Shown in pieces: positions 25,182-34,407 of a stretch of DNA of 64,000 bases. Both the position numbers and the translations under genes were made by a program. Origin of the DNA: Nevskiaceae bacterium. Lineage in GTDB: Bacteria; Pseudomonadota; Gammaproteobacteria; Steroidobacterales; Steroidobacteraceae. The notes below the pieces were generated by a model that saw nothing but the letters and a program-made list of their open reading frames with translations, searched no databases and was not told the DNA's origin. How positions within the stretch are numbered: position 1 is the first letter of the stretch; each line of letters begins with the position of its first letter. The DNA lies in assembly GCA_024234075.1 (NCBI GenBank), contig JACKOV010000002.1:620001-684000 (forward strand), written 5' to 3'.

Positions 25182-26174
25182 ATGAAAGTCGTCCTTCAGT
25201 CGGGCTACGGGAATCCGGCTGCCGTGCTGCGTGTCGTCGACCTGCCTGCCGAAGCACCCGCAGCCGACGAAGTGGTCGTGCGCATGGAAGCGGCCGCGAT
25301 GCACATCGCCGATCTGCGGACGATCACCGGGGAGGATGTCGCGTTCCGCTATCCGCTGCCGCGTACGCCCGGCTTCGAGGGCATCGGCCGGATCGTGCGG
25401 GTGGGCAGCGCGGTCACGGATCATCGGGTCGGCGATCGGGTGTTTCCGGCGCTCGGCAGTGGCAGCTTTCGCGAGGAAGTGTGCTGCAAGGCCACAGGTT
25501 GTTTGCCGGCGCCCACCAGCGGCGACGCCTTGCAACTGAGCCTGCTTACCGTCAACGGTCCGACGGCCGAAGTGCTGCTCGAGGATTTCGCCGACCTGAA
25601 GAGCGGCGACTGGCTGATCCAGAATGCCGCGAATTCGAGCTGCGGCCGCTATCTGATCCGGCTGGCCCGCCTCAAGGGCGTGCGGACGGTGAGCGTGGTG
25701 CGCCGTGCGGAAATGGTCGAGGAGTTGCGCGAGCTCGGCGGCGACGTGGTGCTGGTCGACGGGCCGGACTTGCCGCAACAGGTTGCGGCGGCGGTCGGTG
25801 GCGCGCCGGTGAAACTCGGCATCGACGCCGTGGCCGGTGCCGCGACCGAGCGCATCGCCGAATGCCTCGCACCCGGCAGCACGATCGCCTGCTACGGCGC
25901 GATGAGTGAGCAGCGCTGCGAAATCGATTTCTATCTGATGTTCCGCAAGGACATCCGCCTGCTCGGAGTGTCTTTCTTGCGGCAGTTCCAGTTGCGGCGC
26001 ACGCCGCAGCAGGTGCGCGCGATGTACGCGCGTCTCGCCGAGCTGATGGCGCGCGGCGAGCTGGTGGCGAAGATCGCGGGAGTCTATGCACTCGATCAGG
26101 TGGTCGAGGCCTGCGCGCACGCCGCCCGCAGCGGTGCGGAGCGCGACGGCAAGGTGATCCTGAAGATGTCATGA
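25182..26174 (+). CDS. Zinc-dependent-type alcohol dehydrogenase / 2-enoyl reductase-like MDR protein
   Basis: 330 residues of the MDR superfamily. The N-terminus (MKVVLQSGYGNPAAVLRVVDLPAE) and the NSSCGRYLIRLARLKGVRTV nucleotide-binding turn resemble the ETR-type (mitochondrial 2-enoyl-thioester reductase-like) branch more than true zinc alcohol dehydrogenases. TPGFEGIGRIVRVG is the conserved groES-like stretch. The substrate is probably an enoyl thioester or enone; unknown. The gene starts 4 nt after the MBL stop and overlaps a possible amidohydrolase start. Confidence 0.87.
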   Translation: MKVVLQSGYGNPAAVLRVVDLPAEAPAADEVVVRMEAAAMHIADLRTITGEDVAFRYPLPRTPGFEGIGRIVRVGSAVTDHRVGDRVFPALGSGSFREEVCCKATGCLPAPTSGDALQLSLLTVNGPTAEVLLEDFADLKSGDWLIQNAANSSCGRYLIRLARLKGVRTVSVVRRAEMVEELRELGGDVVLVDGPDLPQQVAAAVGGAPVKLGIDAVAGAATERIAECLAPGSTIACYGAMSEQRCEIDFYLMFRKDIRLLGVSFLRQFQLRRTPQQVRAMYARLAELMARGELVAKIAGVYALDQVVEACAHAARSGAERDGKVILKMS

Positions 26175-26182
26175 GGTGCCCG

Positions 26183-27751
26183 ATGATCGACCGACGCCGG
26201 TTCATGGCCTGTGCAGTCGCCGCTGCGGCTTCCAGTGTGGCGGGCGGTACGGCCGGCGCGCAGCCAGCCGGCGCGACGGCGAGCGAGGTCGCGGCGACTT
26301 CGGCGACCCCTGCCACGGCGCTGTCCGAAGGGCGCAAGTCTCGCGATGGCAGCGCCGATCTGCTGCTGAGCGACGCGATCGTGCTGACCATGGACGGCAC
26401 GCGACGCGCCTTCCGCTCCGGCTATGTCTGGATCCGCGGCGATCGTATCCACCGCGTCGGCCCGACGCGCGAACTGGGCGAGCTGCCGCACGGCCTGGTG
26501 CGTCGCCGGCTCGACGGCCGGCTGGTGATGCCGGGCCTGGTCAATTGCCACACGCATCTCTCCAACGGGTTGCTGCGCGGCCTCTACGACGAGATGCCGC
26601 TCGAAGTCTGGTTCTCCAAAGGCATGTGGCCGGTGCTCGATGGCCTCGATGCGCGCAGTGCCGAGAGCGGCGCCGATCTGTCGCTGCTCGAGTTGCTCGG
26701 TACCGGTGTCACCACGACCGCGAGCGGCGAGATGGGTGGCCGCCATCCGGATCTGCTCGACGGTGTGCTGACGGCAGTCAGTCGCTCGGGCATTCGTGCC
26801 GTGGTTTCGCGGATCGCGATGGACAGCGCCGACGAGTCGAGCGTGGCGCAGTTCATCCCCGAGCCCTATCGCGATACGCCGCAGTTCGCGGCCGACGAAG
26901 TGCGGCGACTGCGCCGGCAATACGACTCGGCGCGGATCAGCGTGGTTCCCGAAGCGCTCGGCGTGCTGCGTTGCACGCCGGAGATGGTGCAAGCCATGCA
27001 CGCGGTGGCGCGCGAGACCGACAGCCTGTACACCATGCATGCCGCGAGTTCGCAGGATGAGCGGGACGAAAGCCGCCGCCGCTTCGGCCATGGCAGCATC
27101 GCCGAGCTCGAACGCCTGGGCGTGTTGGGACCGAAGACCCTGCTGGCGCATGCGATCTGGCTCGACGACGCCGAGATCGGTCTGGTTGCAGCGCGCGGTA
27201 CCGGGCTGTCGCACAACCCTGTATCAAATGCTTACTACGCCTCAGGCGTGGCCCGCCTGTCGGAACTGCTCGCTGCCGGCGCGCGCGTCGGCCTCGGTGT
27301 CGACGGCGCATCGACCAACAATGGCCAGAACGTCTGGGAAACGATGAAGATGGCGCTGCTGTTCCAGAAACAGCGGCTCGAACAGGCCAGTTTCGGATCG
27401 GCCGAACTGGCGCTGGAGCTGATGACCCGCGGGGGTGCTGCGGCCCTGCACATGGAAGATCGGATCGGCTCACTCGAGGCCGGCAAGCTCGCGGACCTGA
27501 TCGTGATCGACACCGAGCGCATCGCGCTCGCGCCCTCGCAGACCATCGTCTCGAACCTGGTCTATTCGAACGATCCCTGGGCGGTGCAGGACGTCTATGT
27601 CGGCGGCGAGCGCGTCATCGAGAATGGCCGGCATCCGCGTCTCGACCGCGGGCGCGTGATCGCCGGCGCACGGACGGCGTTTGGGCGGGTGTTGCAGACG
27701 GCCGGCCTCGAGGACTATTTGCGCGGTCGTGGCGGTTGGCAGTGGCAGTGA
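26183..27751 (+). CDS. Tat-exported amidohydrolase (ATZ/TRZ/guanine deaminase-like)
   Basis: 522 residues. A twin-arginine signal (MIDRRRFMACAVAAAASS) precedes a metal-dependent hydrolase barrel with H123 and H125 (VNCHTHLSNG), a third His in LYTMHAASSQ, another in LLAHAIWL and the acidic residue in GVDGASTNN. The C-terminal beta domain ends with GSLEAGKLADLIVID, typical of the ATZ/TRZ group that deaminates or dechlorinates ring compounds. The ATG at 26183 (AGGTG before it) gives a clean Tat signal; ATG 26171 overlaps the previous stop as ATGA and is the alternative. Periplasmic location is inferred. Last gene of the catabolic operon. Confidence 0.88.
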   Translation: MIDRRRFMACAVAAAASSVAGGTAGAQPAGATASEVAATSATPATALSEGRKSRDGSADLLLSDAIVLTMDGTRRAFRSGYVWIRGDRIHRVGPTRELGELPHGLVRRRLDGRLVMPGLVNCHTHLSNGLLRGLYDEMPLEVWFSKGMWPVLDGLDARSAESGADLSLLELLGTGVTTTASGEMGGRHPDLLDGVLTAVSRSGIRAVVSRIAMDSADESSVAQFIPEPYRDTPQFAADEVRRLRRQYDSARISVVPEALGVLRCTPEMVQAMHAVARETDSLYTMHAASSQDERDESRRRFGHGSIAELERLGVLGPKTLLAHAIWLDDAEIGLVAARGTGLSHNPVSNAYYASGVARLSELLAAGARVGLGVDGASTNNGQNVWETMKMALLFQKQRLEQASFGSAELALELMTRGGAAALHMEDRIGSLEAGKLADLIVIDTERIALAPSQTIVSNLVYSNDPWAVQDVYVGGERVIENGRHPRLDRGRVIAGARTAFGRVLQTAGLEDYLRGRGGWQWQ

Positions 27752-27793
27752 CGTTGGGCGGTAACTGAGAGACTCTGCGCGGCGCTGTGGCAC

Positions 27794-27904
27794 CGCCGTG
27801 TTGAGGTCCGTTGCCAGGCTCCGCCGATTGTCCGCATCGTCGAGGTTCAGGGCGTGTTCGGCCTTGTCGATATTGGGGTTGACGTCGAAGGCGGGGGCCA
27901 GCCG
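27794..27904 (-). pseudogene. C-terminal remnant of a HipA-family toxin kinase
   Basis: Directly behind the trmH stop and in the same frame, 37 codons read RLAPAFDVNPNIDKAEHALN, then LDDADNRRSLATDLNTA. The LAPAFDVNP...H.L..D pattern is that of the C-terminal domain of HipA-like toxins. Nothing else of a HipA or its HipB partner is present, and the frame then runs antisense into the amidohydrolase gene. It is most likely a decayed fragment, not an expressed gene. The rest of the 153-bp gap holds nothing else I recognise. Confidence 0.45.
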
Positions 27905-28630
27905 CTAGCCCGGCCGACTCAGCTCCCACGTACAGAGACTGACCGCGGTCGCAAGGTTCAGCGACTCGATCGCGCCGTGGCCGCGGATCGTGAACGCCTG
28001 CGTCTTTAGTTCCGTAAGCACGTCGCACGGCAGACCGCGCGCTTCGTTGCCGAACAGGTAGGCGTCGAAGTTGTGGAAGGCAGGTGCGGGCAGGGGTTCT
28101 CCGGCGATGTCGAGAATGGCCAGGGTGCCGTAGCGTTCGCGCAGGGTTTCGAGGGGTACGTCGATTTCGATCGGGACGTGGAAGATCGCCCCAGCGCTGG
28201 CACGCAGCACCTTGGCGTTGTAAGGATCCACGCTGCCGGGGGTCAGCAGACAGCGGAAACCGCCGAACCAGGCGAGGCTGCGCAGGATCGTGCCGAGATT
28301 GCCGGGGTCCTGTATTTCGAAGAGACAGATTGCCCGTTCGCCCGGCTGGGGCGGCGGCGGCGGTAGCTGTGGGACGCAGGCGATCAGTCCTTGCGGTGTG
28401 CGCGTTTCCGACAGTTGCGCCATCTGGCGCGCGCCGATTACCTGCAAGGGGAAGGGACTGTGCCAGTCGGCGTGTTCCTGCGTGACATAGAGCTGGCTGG
28501 CGCGTAGCCGCGGATCGCGCTCGGCGGCCTTTTGCAGCTCGAGCACCAGGTGTTCGCCTTCGACCAGGAAGGCACCGAGTGTTTCGCGGTACTTCTTCTG
28601 GTGGAGTTTTTTCAGGTCGTCGAAAGTCAT
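27905..28630 (-). CDS. TrmH/SpoU-family RNA 2'-O-methyltransferase
   Basis: 241 residues. A short N-terminal substrate-binding domain (RETLGAFLVEGEHLVLE) leads to the SPOUT knot with the three SpoU motifs: DPGNLGTILR, LFGNEARGL and IESLNLATAVSLCTWEL. This combination methylates a ribose 2'-OH in tRNA or rRNA; the exact target (for instance rlmB- or TrmH-type) cannot be told. The ATG at 28630 places the start at the usual N-terminus; a TTG at 28660 that overlaps the preceding stop is an alternative. Follows the FAD protein on the same strand. Confidence 0.87.
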   Translation of the reverse strand: MTFDDLKKLHQKKYRETLGAFLVEGEHLVLELQKAAERDPRLRASQLYVTQEHADWHSPFPLQVIGARQMAQLSETRTPQGLIACVPQLPPPPPQPGERAICLFEIQDPGNLGTILRSLAWFGGFRCLLTPGSVDPYNAKVLRASAGAIFHVPIEIDVPLETLRERYGTLAILDIAGEPLPAPAFHNFDAYLFGNEARGLPCDVLTELKTQAFTIRGHGAIESLNLATAVSLCTWELSRPG

Positions 28631-28656
28631 GTCCAGGGTCGTCCGTCCCTTGCGGA

Positions 28657-30312
28657 TCAAGACGTGGTGAGCGCAGTCGCGATCTCGGAAGCGAGTGGCT
28701 GGTGCGCGCCGCAGAGGCTGAGCGCGACGGCTTCGGCCACGCGGATGCCGTCGACGCCGGCCGACAGGATGCCGCCGGCGTAGCCGGCGCCTTCTCCGCA
28801 GGGAAACAGACCGCGGACGTTAAGGCTATGCAGGGTCGCCGGATCGCGAGTGATACGCAGCGGTGAGGAGGTGCGGGTTTCGACGCCGGTGAACACGGCG
28901 TCGTCGCGGTCGAAGCCGGGGATCTGTCGGCCGAAAGCCGGCAGCGCCTCGCGGATCGCTTCGATCGCATACGGCGGCAGGGCGGTGGAGAGATCGCCGA
29001 GTCGCACGCCGGGCTGGTAGGACGGTTCGACTTCACCGAACGCTGTCGAGGGCACGCCACGCAGGAAATCGCCGATCAGCTGGCCGGGTGCGTTGTAGTC
29101 GGCACCACCCAGCAGATACGCCTGTGCCTCGAGTCGCTCCTGCAGCTCGATGCCGGCCAGCGGCCCGCCGGGGTAGTCGGCCTGCGGTTCGATCGCGACC
29201 ACGATCCCGGCATTGGCGTTGCGCTCGTTGCGCGAGTACTGGCTCATCCCGTTGGTGACCACGCGGCCGGGCTCGGAGGTCGCCGCGACCACGGTGCCGC
29301 CGGGGCACATGCAGAAGCTGTAGACCGCGCGGCCATTGCGTGCATGGTGCACGAGTTTGTAGTCGGCGGCGCCGAGTGCGGGATGGCCGGCATGGCGGCC
29401 GAAGCGGGCACGGTCGATCATCGACTGGGGATGCTCGATCCGCAGGCCGATCGCGAACGGTTTCGGCTCGAGCCACACGCCGCGCTGCGCGAGCATGCGG
29501 AAGGTATCGCGTGCACTGTGGCCGAGTGCGAGCACGACATGCCGGCTGCGCAGCACTTCGCCGCTCGCCAGGGTGACGCCTTCGATCTGTCCGTCGTCGA
29601 GCAGGAGATCGACGACCTGGCTTTCGAAGCGGACCTCGCCGCCGAGCGCGATGATCTGTTCGCGCATACGCGCAACCACGCCGGTCAGCCGGAACGTGCC
29701 GATATGCGGCTTGCCGATGTAGAGGATTTCCTCGGGCGCGCCAGCCTGGACGAATTCCTGCAGCACCTTGCGGCCGTGGAACTTCGGATCCTTGATCTGG
29801 CTGTAGAGCTTGCCGTCGGAGAACAGGCCGGCACCGCCTTCGCCGAACTGCACGTTGGACACCGGGTCGAGCACGCGACGACGCCACAGGCCCCAGGTGT
29901 CCTGGGTGCGGCGGCGCACTTCACGGCCGCGTTCCAGCACGATCGGGCGGAAGCCCATTTGCGCGAGCAGCAGCGCGGCGAACAGTCCGCCGGGGCCGAA
30001 GCCGACCACCAGCGGCCGTTCCGACAGCTTCGCCGGCGCCTGGGCGACGACCTGGTAGCGGGTGTCCGGTGCCGGGCCGATCCGCGGATCGCCGGCGCAG
30101 CGCTGCAGCACCGCGGGTTCGTCGCGGACCACCAGATCGACGACGTAGACGAAGTTGATCGCCGCGTGTTTCTTGCGTGCGTCGTAGCTGCGCTTGAAGA
30201 CGGTGAACTCGAGCAGTTCGTCGTCGTGCAATCGCAGGCGCTGCAGCAGGGCGGCGCGCAGCGCCCCGTCCGGGGCATCGAGCGGTAGCGAGAGTTCGGA
30301 GATGCGGATCAC
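28657..30312 (-). CDS. FAD-dependent oxidoreductase of the COG2509 type
   Basis: 551 residues, GTG start (AGGAAG before it). An N-terminal ferredoxin-like domain (about 1-90) with FTVFKRSYDARKK precedes the FAD-binding domain: VVGFGPGGLFAALLLAQMGF (dinucleotide fold, about 102-121) and FGEGGAGLFSDGKLYSQIKD, both characteristic of this conserved but poorly characterised bacterial family. MCPGGTVVAATSEPGRVVTNGMS is a family stretch near the middle. The physiological role is not known. Downstream on the same strand lies trmH (28630), with about 27 bp between. Confidence 0.9.
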   Translation of the reverse strand: MIRISELSLPLDAPDGALRAALLQRLRLHDDELLEFTVFKRSYDARKKHAAINFVYVVDLVVRDEPAVLQRCAGDPRIGPAPDTRYQVVAQAPAKLSERPLVVGFGPGGLFAALLLAQMGFRPIVLERGREVRRRTQDTWGLWRRRVLDPVSNVQFGEGGAGLFSDGKLYSQIKDPKFHGRKVLQEFVQAGAPEEILYIGKPHIGTFRLTGVVARMREQIIALGGEVRFESQVVDLLLDDGQIEGVTLASGEVLRSRHVVLALGHSARDTFRMLAQRGVWLEPKPFAIGLRIEHPQSMIDRARFGRHAGHPALGAADYKLVHHARNGRAVYSFCMCPGGTVVAATSEPGRVVTNGMSQYSRNERNANAGIVVAIEPQADYPGGPLAGIELQERLEAQAYLLGGADYNAPGQLIGDFLRGVPSTAFGEVEPSYQPGVRLGDLSTALPPYAIEAIREALPAFGRQIPGFDRDDAVFTGVETRTSSPLRITRDPATLHSLNVRGLFPCGEGAGYAGGILSAGVDGIRVAEAVALSLCGAHQPLASEIATALTTS

Positions 30313-30435
30313 GGCCGGCTTGCTTCCTGGCCGGTCGACCCGGCAGAGGGAAAAGATGGCAGAATCATTCTACCGTCATCGGGCGCCTCGGACGCGGGCC
30401 GCATCGCCCGGATGGCCCTTTCCCCGGAATGCGCC

Positions 30436-31056
30436 ATGGCACGATCCAAGAGCAGCGGCCGCTGGCTGCAGCGCCACCTCAGCGATCCCTACGTCAAGCA
30501 GGCGCAGCGCGACGGCTATCGCTCGCGCTCGGCCTACAAGCTGATCGAGCTCGACCAGAGGGACCGGCTGATCCGGCCCGGCATGCGGGTCATGGATCTC
30601 GGTTCCACCCCGGGCGGCTGGTCGCAGGTGCTGAGCCGCCGGCTCGGCGACCGGGGCAAGGTGCTGGCCACCGACATCCTGCCGATGGAACCGGTGGCCA
30701 AAGTCGATTTCATCCAGGGCGATTTCACCGACGAGACGATCGTCGGCCAGATCCACGACTGGCTCGGCGGCGCGAAGTTCGACCTGATCGTGTCGGACAT
30801 CGCGCCGAACATCACCGGCATCGCCTCGGCCGATCAGGCGTCCTCGATCTATTTCCTCGAACTCGCGCTCGACACGGTGCGCGAGACGCTGAAGCCGGGC
30901 GCGACCTTCGTCGCCAAGATGTTCCAGGGCGCCGGCTCGGACGACTGGATCAAGGACCTGCGTGGTTCGTTCCAGAAGGTCTCGATCCGCAAGCCCGCTG
31001 CGTCCCGGCCCGAGTCGCGCGAGGTCTACGTGGTTGCGAAGGGGTTCAAGGGCTGA
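30436..31056 (+). CDS. rlmE: 23S rRNA (uridine2552-2'-O)-methyltransferase
   Basis: 206 residues, the usual length for RlmE/FtsJ. It methylates U2552 in the A-loop of 23S rRNA late in 50S assembly. The catalytic tetrad K35, D121 (SDIAPNITG), K161 (AKMFQG) and E196 (ESREVY) is intact. The SAM-binding motif reads DLGSTPGGWSQ, where DLGAAPGGWSQ is commoner. ATG 30436 is chosen because the conserved N-terminus starts there; the frame to 30412 has no ribosome site. In many genomes rlmE precedes ftsH, but here a convergent MDR gene follows. Confidence 0.95.
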   Translation: MARSKSSGRWLQRHLSDPYVKQAQRDGYRSRSAYKLIELDQRDRLIRPGMRVMDLGSTPGGWSQVLSRRLGDRGKVLATDILPMEPVAKVDFIQGDFTDETIVGQIHDWLGGAKFDLIVSDIAPNITGIASADQASSIYFLELALDTVRETLKPGATFVAKMFQGAGSDDWIKDLRGSFQKVSIRKPAASRPESREVYVVAKGFKG

Positions 31057-31068
31057 GCAGGCCGCGTC

Positions 31069-32037
31069 TCAGCCGTTGACCAGCACGATCTTGCCGTAAT
31101 GGGTCCGTGAATCGACCATGGCGTGCGCGCGCACCAGCTCGCGCATCGGCAGCACGGTGTCGACCACGGCGCGGAAACCGCCGCGGGCGAATTGCGGCAG
31201 GGCCAGTTCGCGGAAGCTGCGCATCGACTCGGGCAGGAAGCGGGCGCTGGTCGAGATGCTCATCGCCAGCAGTTGCAGATTGCGCGTGCCGATGTTCAGG
31301 CTGAAGCAGACCTGGCGGCCGCCGGTGCTGCCGTACATCACGATCCTGCCTTCGTAGGCCATGGAGTCGAACAGTGCTGCGGCGGTCTCTTCGCCGATGG
31401 TCATCAGGCCGATGTCGATGCCGTGGCCGGCGGTGTCGGCGTGGACGCGCTCCGGCAGGTTCACGGTCTTGTAGTTGTAGGCAGCATCGGCACCGGCGGC
31501 GATGGCCCGTGCGCACTTGTCGTCGCGGCTGGCGGTGCCTGCGACCCAGCAGCCGCGCCACTTCGCGATCTGCAGCGCGGCGCTGCCGACGCTGCTGGCG
31601 ATCGCTTCGATCAGCACGCGCTGGCCGGCCTGGGCATCGGCGACCGTGACCAGCGCATGCCAGGCCGTCAGCCAGCCGACCGGGATGGCGGCGCCCTGCA
31701 CGAAATCGAGCGAATCCGGCAGCGGCAGAGTGTGTTCGACGTCGTACAGGACCTTGGTGGCGTGCGAGCCGCGGGCGCGGCCGAACACGCGATCACCGGG
31801 CGCGAAGGCCGTGACGCCGGGGCCGACGGCCTCGACCACGCCGGCCGACTCCATGCCCATCACGAACGGCAGCTCCTGGCCTGAATAGGTGCCGGCACGC
31901 ATCCGCGTTTCGGCGAAGTTGATGCCGGAGGCGCGTACCGCGACCCGCAGCTGGCCGGGGCCCGGGACCGGATCCGGCAGCTCGATCCATTTCATGACGT
32001 CGACGCCGCCGAATTCAGTGACCTGGTAACCGTGCAT
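31069..32037 (-). CDS. MDR quinone oxidoreductase-like protein
   Basis: 322 residues. GroES-like domain with VRASGINFAETRMRAGTY and PFVMGMESAGVVEAVGPGV; nucleotide fold with EAIASSVGSAALQIAKWRGC. The SSVGS turn is slightly off the usual AAGGVG of quinone oxidoreductases. No zinc-binding Cys/His set is visible. The expected chemistry is NADPH-dependent reduction of quinones or alkenals; substrate unknown. ATG 32037 has AAGGAAA upstream. The antisense-open extension to 32541 covers the next gene and is rejected. Convergent with rlmE (stops 12 bp apart). Confidence 0.88.
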   Translation of the reverse strand: MHGYQVTEFGGVDVMKWIELPDPVPGPGQLRVAVRASGINFAETRMRAGTYSGQELPFVMGMESAGVVEAVGPGVTAFAPGDRVFGRARGSHATKVLYDVEHTLPLPDSLDFVQGAAIPVGWLTAWHALVTVADAQAGQRVLIEAIASSVGSAALQIAKWRGCWVAGTASRDDKCARAIAAGADAAYNYKTVNLPERVHADTAGHGIDIGLMTIGEETAAALFDSMAYEGRIVMYGSTGGRQVCFSLNIGTRNLQLLAMSISTSARFLPESMRSFRELALPQFARGGFRAVVDTVLPMRELVRAHAMVDSRTHYGKIVLVNG

Positions 32038-32087
32038 GCTGCGTTTCCTTCGGTTGTTCTGCCGTGCTGCGCCGTCGTGTCGGGCAG

Positions 32088-33500
32088 CTAGCGTGTTGCG
32101 GTCTGTGCCGTTGGGCACTGCCGTTGATTGTCCGCGAACAGCCGGCCTTCGGACAGCAGTTGCTGGTTGATCGGCGCACGATAGTCCTGCGGATCGAGGC
32201 CTATCGCCCGCTCGAACTCCGCCAATGCGTCGGCGTCTCGGCAGGTGAGCGCATAGGCGTAGCCGAGATTGTTGGCGGCGCGGGCGTTGTGCGGGGCCTT
32301 GCGCGTCACGTCCTGCCAGAAAACGATCTCGTCGGCATAGACACGGTTGCGCGCCAGCGTGGCCGCCGCCAGCGTCAGGATGAGCGCTGCGAGGGCGATC
32401 CAGCGCCAGTGCGCCAGCGCCGACGGGATCCGCGCGAGGCCTAGCCCCAGCATCCAGGCCGGGCCGACGAGGGCGAGGTAGAGCTGCCGCTCGTTGACCA
32501 CGTCGAGCCGCGGCAGCAGCGAATTGGTCGGCAGCAGCCACAGAAAGAACCAGGCGATCGCGAATGCGCCGGCGGGGAAGCGCCGCCGCAGCGCCAGTGC
32601 ACCGCCTACCGACCCGAGCAGCAGCAGTGCACGCAGTACCAGCGGGCCGTCGATCGTCGTGACCGTGGCCAGCGCCGGATCGGCGTTGAGCCGATCGAAG
32701 CGGACCAGCTGGCCGATCAGCCAGCTGACGGCGTTCACCTGGGTCAGTAGATTGCTGCCGATCGAACGCGCATCGAGGCTGCCCTCGAGCACGGCGCGAT
32801 AGGGCGGCCAGGCAAGCAGCAGGGCGGCGCCGGCCAGCAACAGCAGCAGATGCGGTGCGATGCGTCGTGGAATCGTGCGTGCCTCACCGGTGATCCAGAG
32901 CCAGGCCGCCATGACCCCTGGCAGCACCGCGACCGGTTCCTTGACGCCGAGCGCCAGCGCAAAGAGGACGCAGGACCAGACCCGCCAGCGTCGCTCATCC
33001 GGGCCACCGAGGCCGCGCAGCCAGCTCAGCAATGCGAGCAAGGCGAATGCTGCCGACAGCGAACTCGAACGGCCGCTGACATAGGTGACGGCTTCGGTCT
33101 GCACCGGGTGCAGGGCGAACGCCGCAGCGGCGCAGAGCGCGGCGAATGCCGTGGTCGACGGTGGCAGCGCCAGGTGCCGACCGAGGGCTCGCAACAGGCA
33201 CAGGACCAGCACGGAATTGAGCGCGTGCACTGCCACGTTGACGAGCCGGAATGCGGCGACGCCGGCGCCGGATTCGTGATTGAGGGCGTAGCTCAGCTTG
33301 AGCAGCGGCCGGATGCCCGGCATGCCGGCAAGCCAGGCGGCCAGCGATTGCACGCGTGGATCGCGGACGATCACGTTCCAGTCGTCGAACTGGAAGCTCG
33401 CGCCGAGCGAGGGCAGCCAGGTGGCAAGGATTGCCGCGAGCAGCAGCACCGTGGCAGCACGATCTGCCGGCCACGCCCGTTCGCGCAGCGTGCCGATCAT
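32088..33500 (-). CDS. TMTC-like multi-pass membrane protein with a C-terminal TPR
   Basis: 470 residues. About ten hydrophobic segments; an early luminal/periplasmic loop reads FQFDDWNVIVRDPRVQS and a later one HPVQTEAVTYVSGRSSSLSA, both typical of the TMTC/DUF1736-type O-mannosyltransferase-like proteins. The C-terminal tail carries at least one TPR (NNLGYAYALTCRDADALAEF). Many bacterial homologues are annotated only as tetratricopeptide proteins; glycosyl transfer from a polyprenyl-sugar donor is a guess based on the family. ATG 33500 overlaps the carboxypeptidase stop as ATGA, so it is coupled to it. Confidence 0.82.
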   Translation of the reverse strand: MIGTLRERAWPADRAATVLLLAAILATWLPSLGASFQFDDWNVIVRDPRVQSLAAWLAGMPGIRPLLKLSYALNHESGAGVAAFRLVNVAVHALNSVLVLCLLRALGRHLALPPSTTAFAALCAAAAFALHPVQTEAVTYVSGRSSSLSAAFALLALLSWLRGLGGPDERRWRVWSCVLFALALGVKEPVAVLPGVMAAWLWITGEARTIPRRIAPHLLLLLAGAALLLAWPPYRAVLEGSLDARSIGSNLLTQVNAVSWLIGQLVRFDRLNADPALATVTTIDGPLVLRALLLLGSVGGALALRRRFPAGAFAIAWFFLWLLPTNSLLPRLDVVNERQLYLALVGPAWMLGLGLARIPSALAHWRWIALAALILTLAAATLARNRVYADEIVFWQDVTRKAPHNARAANNLGYAYALTCRDADALAEFERAIGLDPQDYRAPINQQLLSEGRLFADNQRQCPTAQTATR

Positions 33501-34366
33501 GCGGCCGGCGGCATCACGGTCGCGAACGCCGCGTTGATCATGCCCGCGGCGGTCCACCAGCGCTCCTCGGCACCGAGCATCACCAGCCAGACCTGATGAT
33601 CGCCGCGCACGGCCACGGCCAGCACGCACTTGCCGGCGCGCGAGGTAAAGCCGCTCTTCATGCCGATCACGCCGTCGGTCCGTCCGATCAGGGCATTGCC
33701 GTTGACGAACTCGAAGCGACGCGATTTCGCGCCCAGTGTGTCGACCCTGGCACGCGGCAGTTGCACGCGGCTGGCGATCGCCGGCTGGGCGAGCGCCGCG
33801 GCGCCAAGCCGCAGCAGGTCGCGAGCGGTGCTGCGCTGGTCGCCGATATCCAGGCCGCAGGGATCACCGAAAGCCGAATTCGTCATGTGCAACCGGGCGG
33901 CGCGGGTATTCATCGCCGCGACGAAGGCCTCGACCGTGCCGGCACAGTGCTCGGCCAACGCGATGCAGGCATCGTTGGCGGAGCGCACCAGCAGGGCGGT
34001 GAGCGCATCACCGGCGCGCAGCGACTCGCCGGCCCGCAGGCCCAGTTGCGAACCCTCGATTGCCGCTGCGCGGGCACTGATCTGCAGCGGTGCGGCCGCA
34101 TCCCAACGCGGATCCTCGAGCAGCAGCAGGGCCGTCAGCAGCTTGGTCAGCGAGGCCGGTGGACGCGGATCGTCGAGGCTGCGCCCCCAGGTGAGACGGC
34201 CGTCGATCATCACCGCATAGGCCGGTGCGGCGGCCGGATAGGCGTCGACGACAGGCACTTCGGTCGCGGGCAAGGCGGCCCGCGACCGGGCGGCGAAGGC
34301 GCCGCCGCCGAGCGCCCCGAGCAGTGCGGCGCTGAAACAGCGGCGCGAGAGGGGCGGCAAGCTCAC
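33497..34366 (-). CDS. D-alanyl-D-alanine carboxypeptidase (S11, PBP5-like)
   Basis: 289 residues, with a GTG start (no ATG near). The exported N-terminus reads LSRRCFSAALLGALGGGAFA, Tat-like. The three active-site motifs are present: S72-x-x-K75 (ASLTK), S129-A-N131 (VRSANDA) and K237-S-G239, the last a KTG variant seen also in other S11 enzymes. It trims the terminal D-Ala of peptidoglycan stem peptides. It is short and lacks the C-terminal membrane-anchoring domain of PBP5, so it may be soluble in the periplasm. Overlaps the TMTC-like gene by 4 nt. Confidence 0.93.
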   Translation of the reverse strand: MSLPPLSRRCFSAALLGALGGGAFAARSRAALPATEVPVVDAYPAAAPAYAVMIDGRLTWGRSLDDPRPPASLTKLLTALLLLEDPRWDAAAPLQISARAAAIEGSQLGLRAGESLRAGDALTALLVRSANDACIALAEHCAGTVEAFVAAMNTRAARLHMTNSAFGDPCGLDIGDQRSTARDLLRLGAAALAQPAIASRVQLPRARVDTLGAKSRRFEFVNGNALIGRTDGVIGMKSGFTSRAGKCVLAVAVRGDHQVWLVMLGAEERWWTAAGMINAAFATVMPPAA

Positions 34367-34407
34367 GGCGGCGATGTCACGGCGGCCATCGGGGCCGGGC
34401 CGCGACT

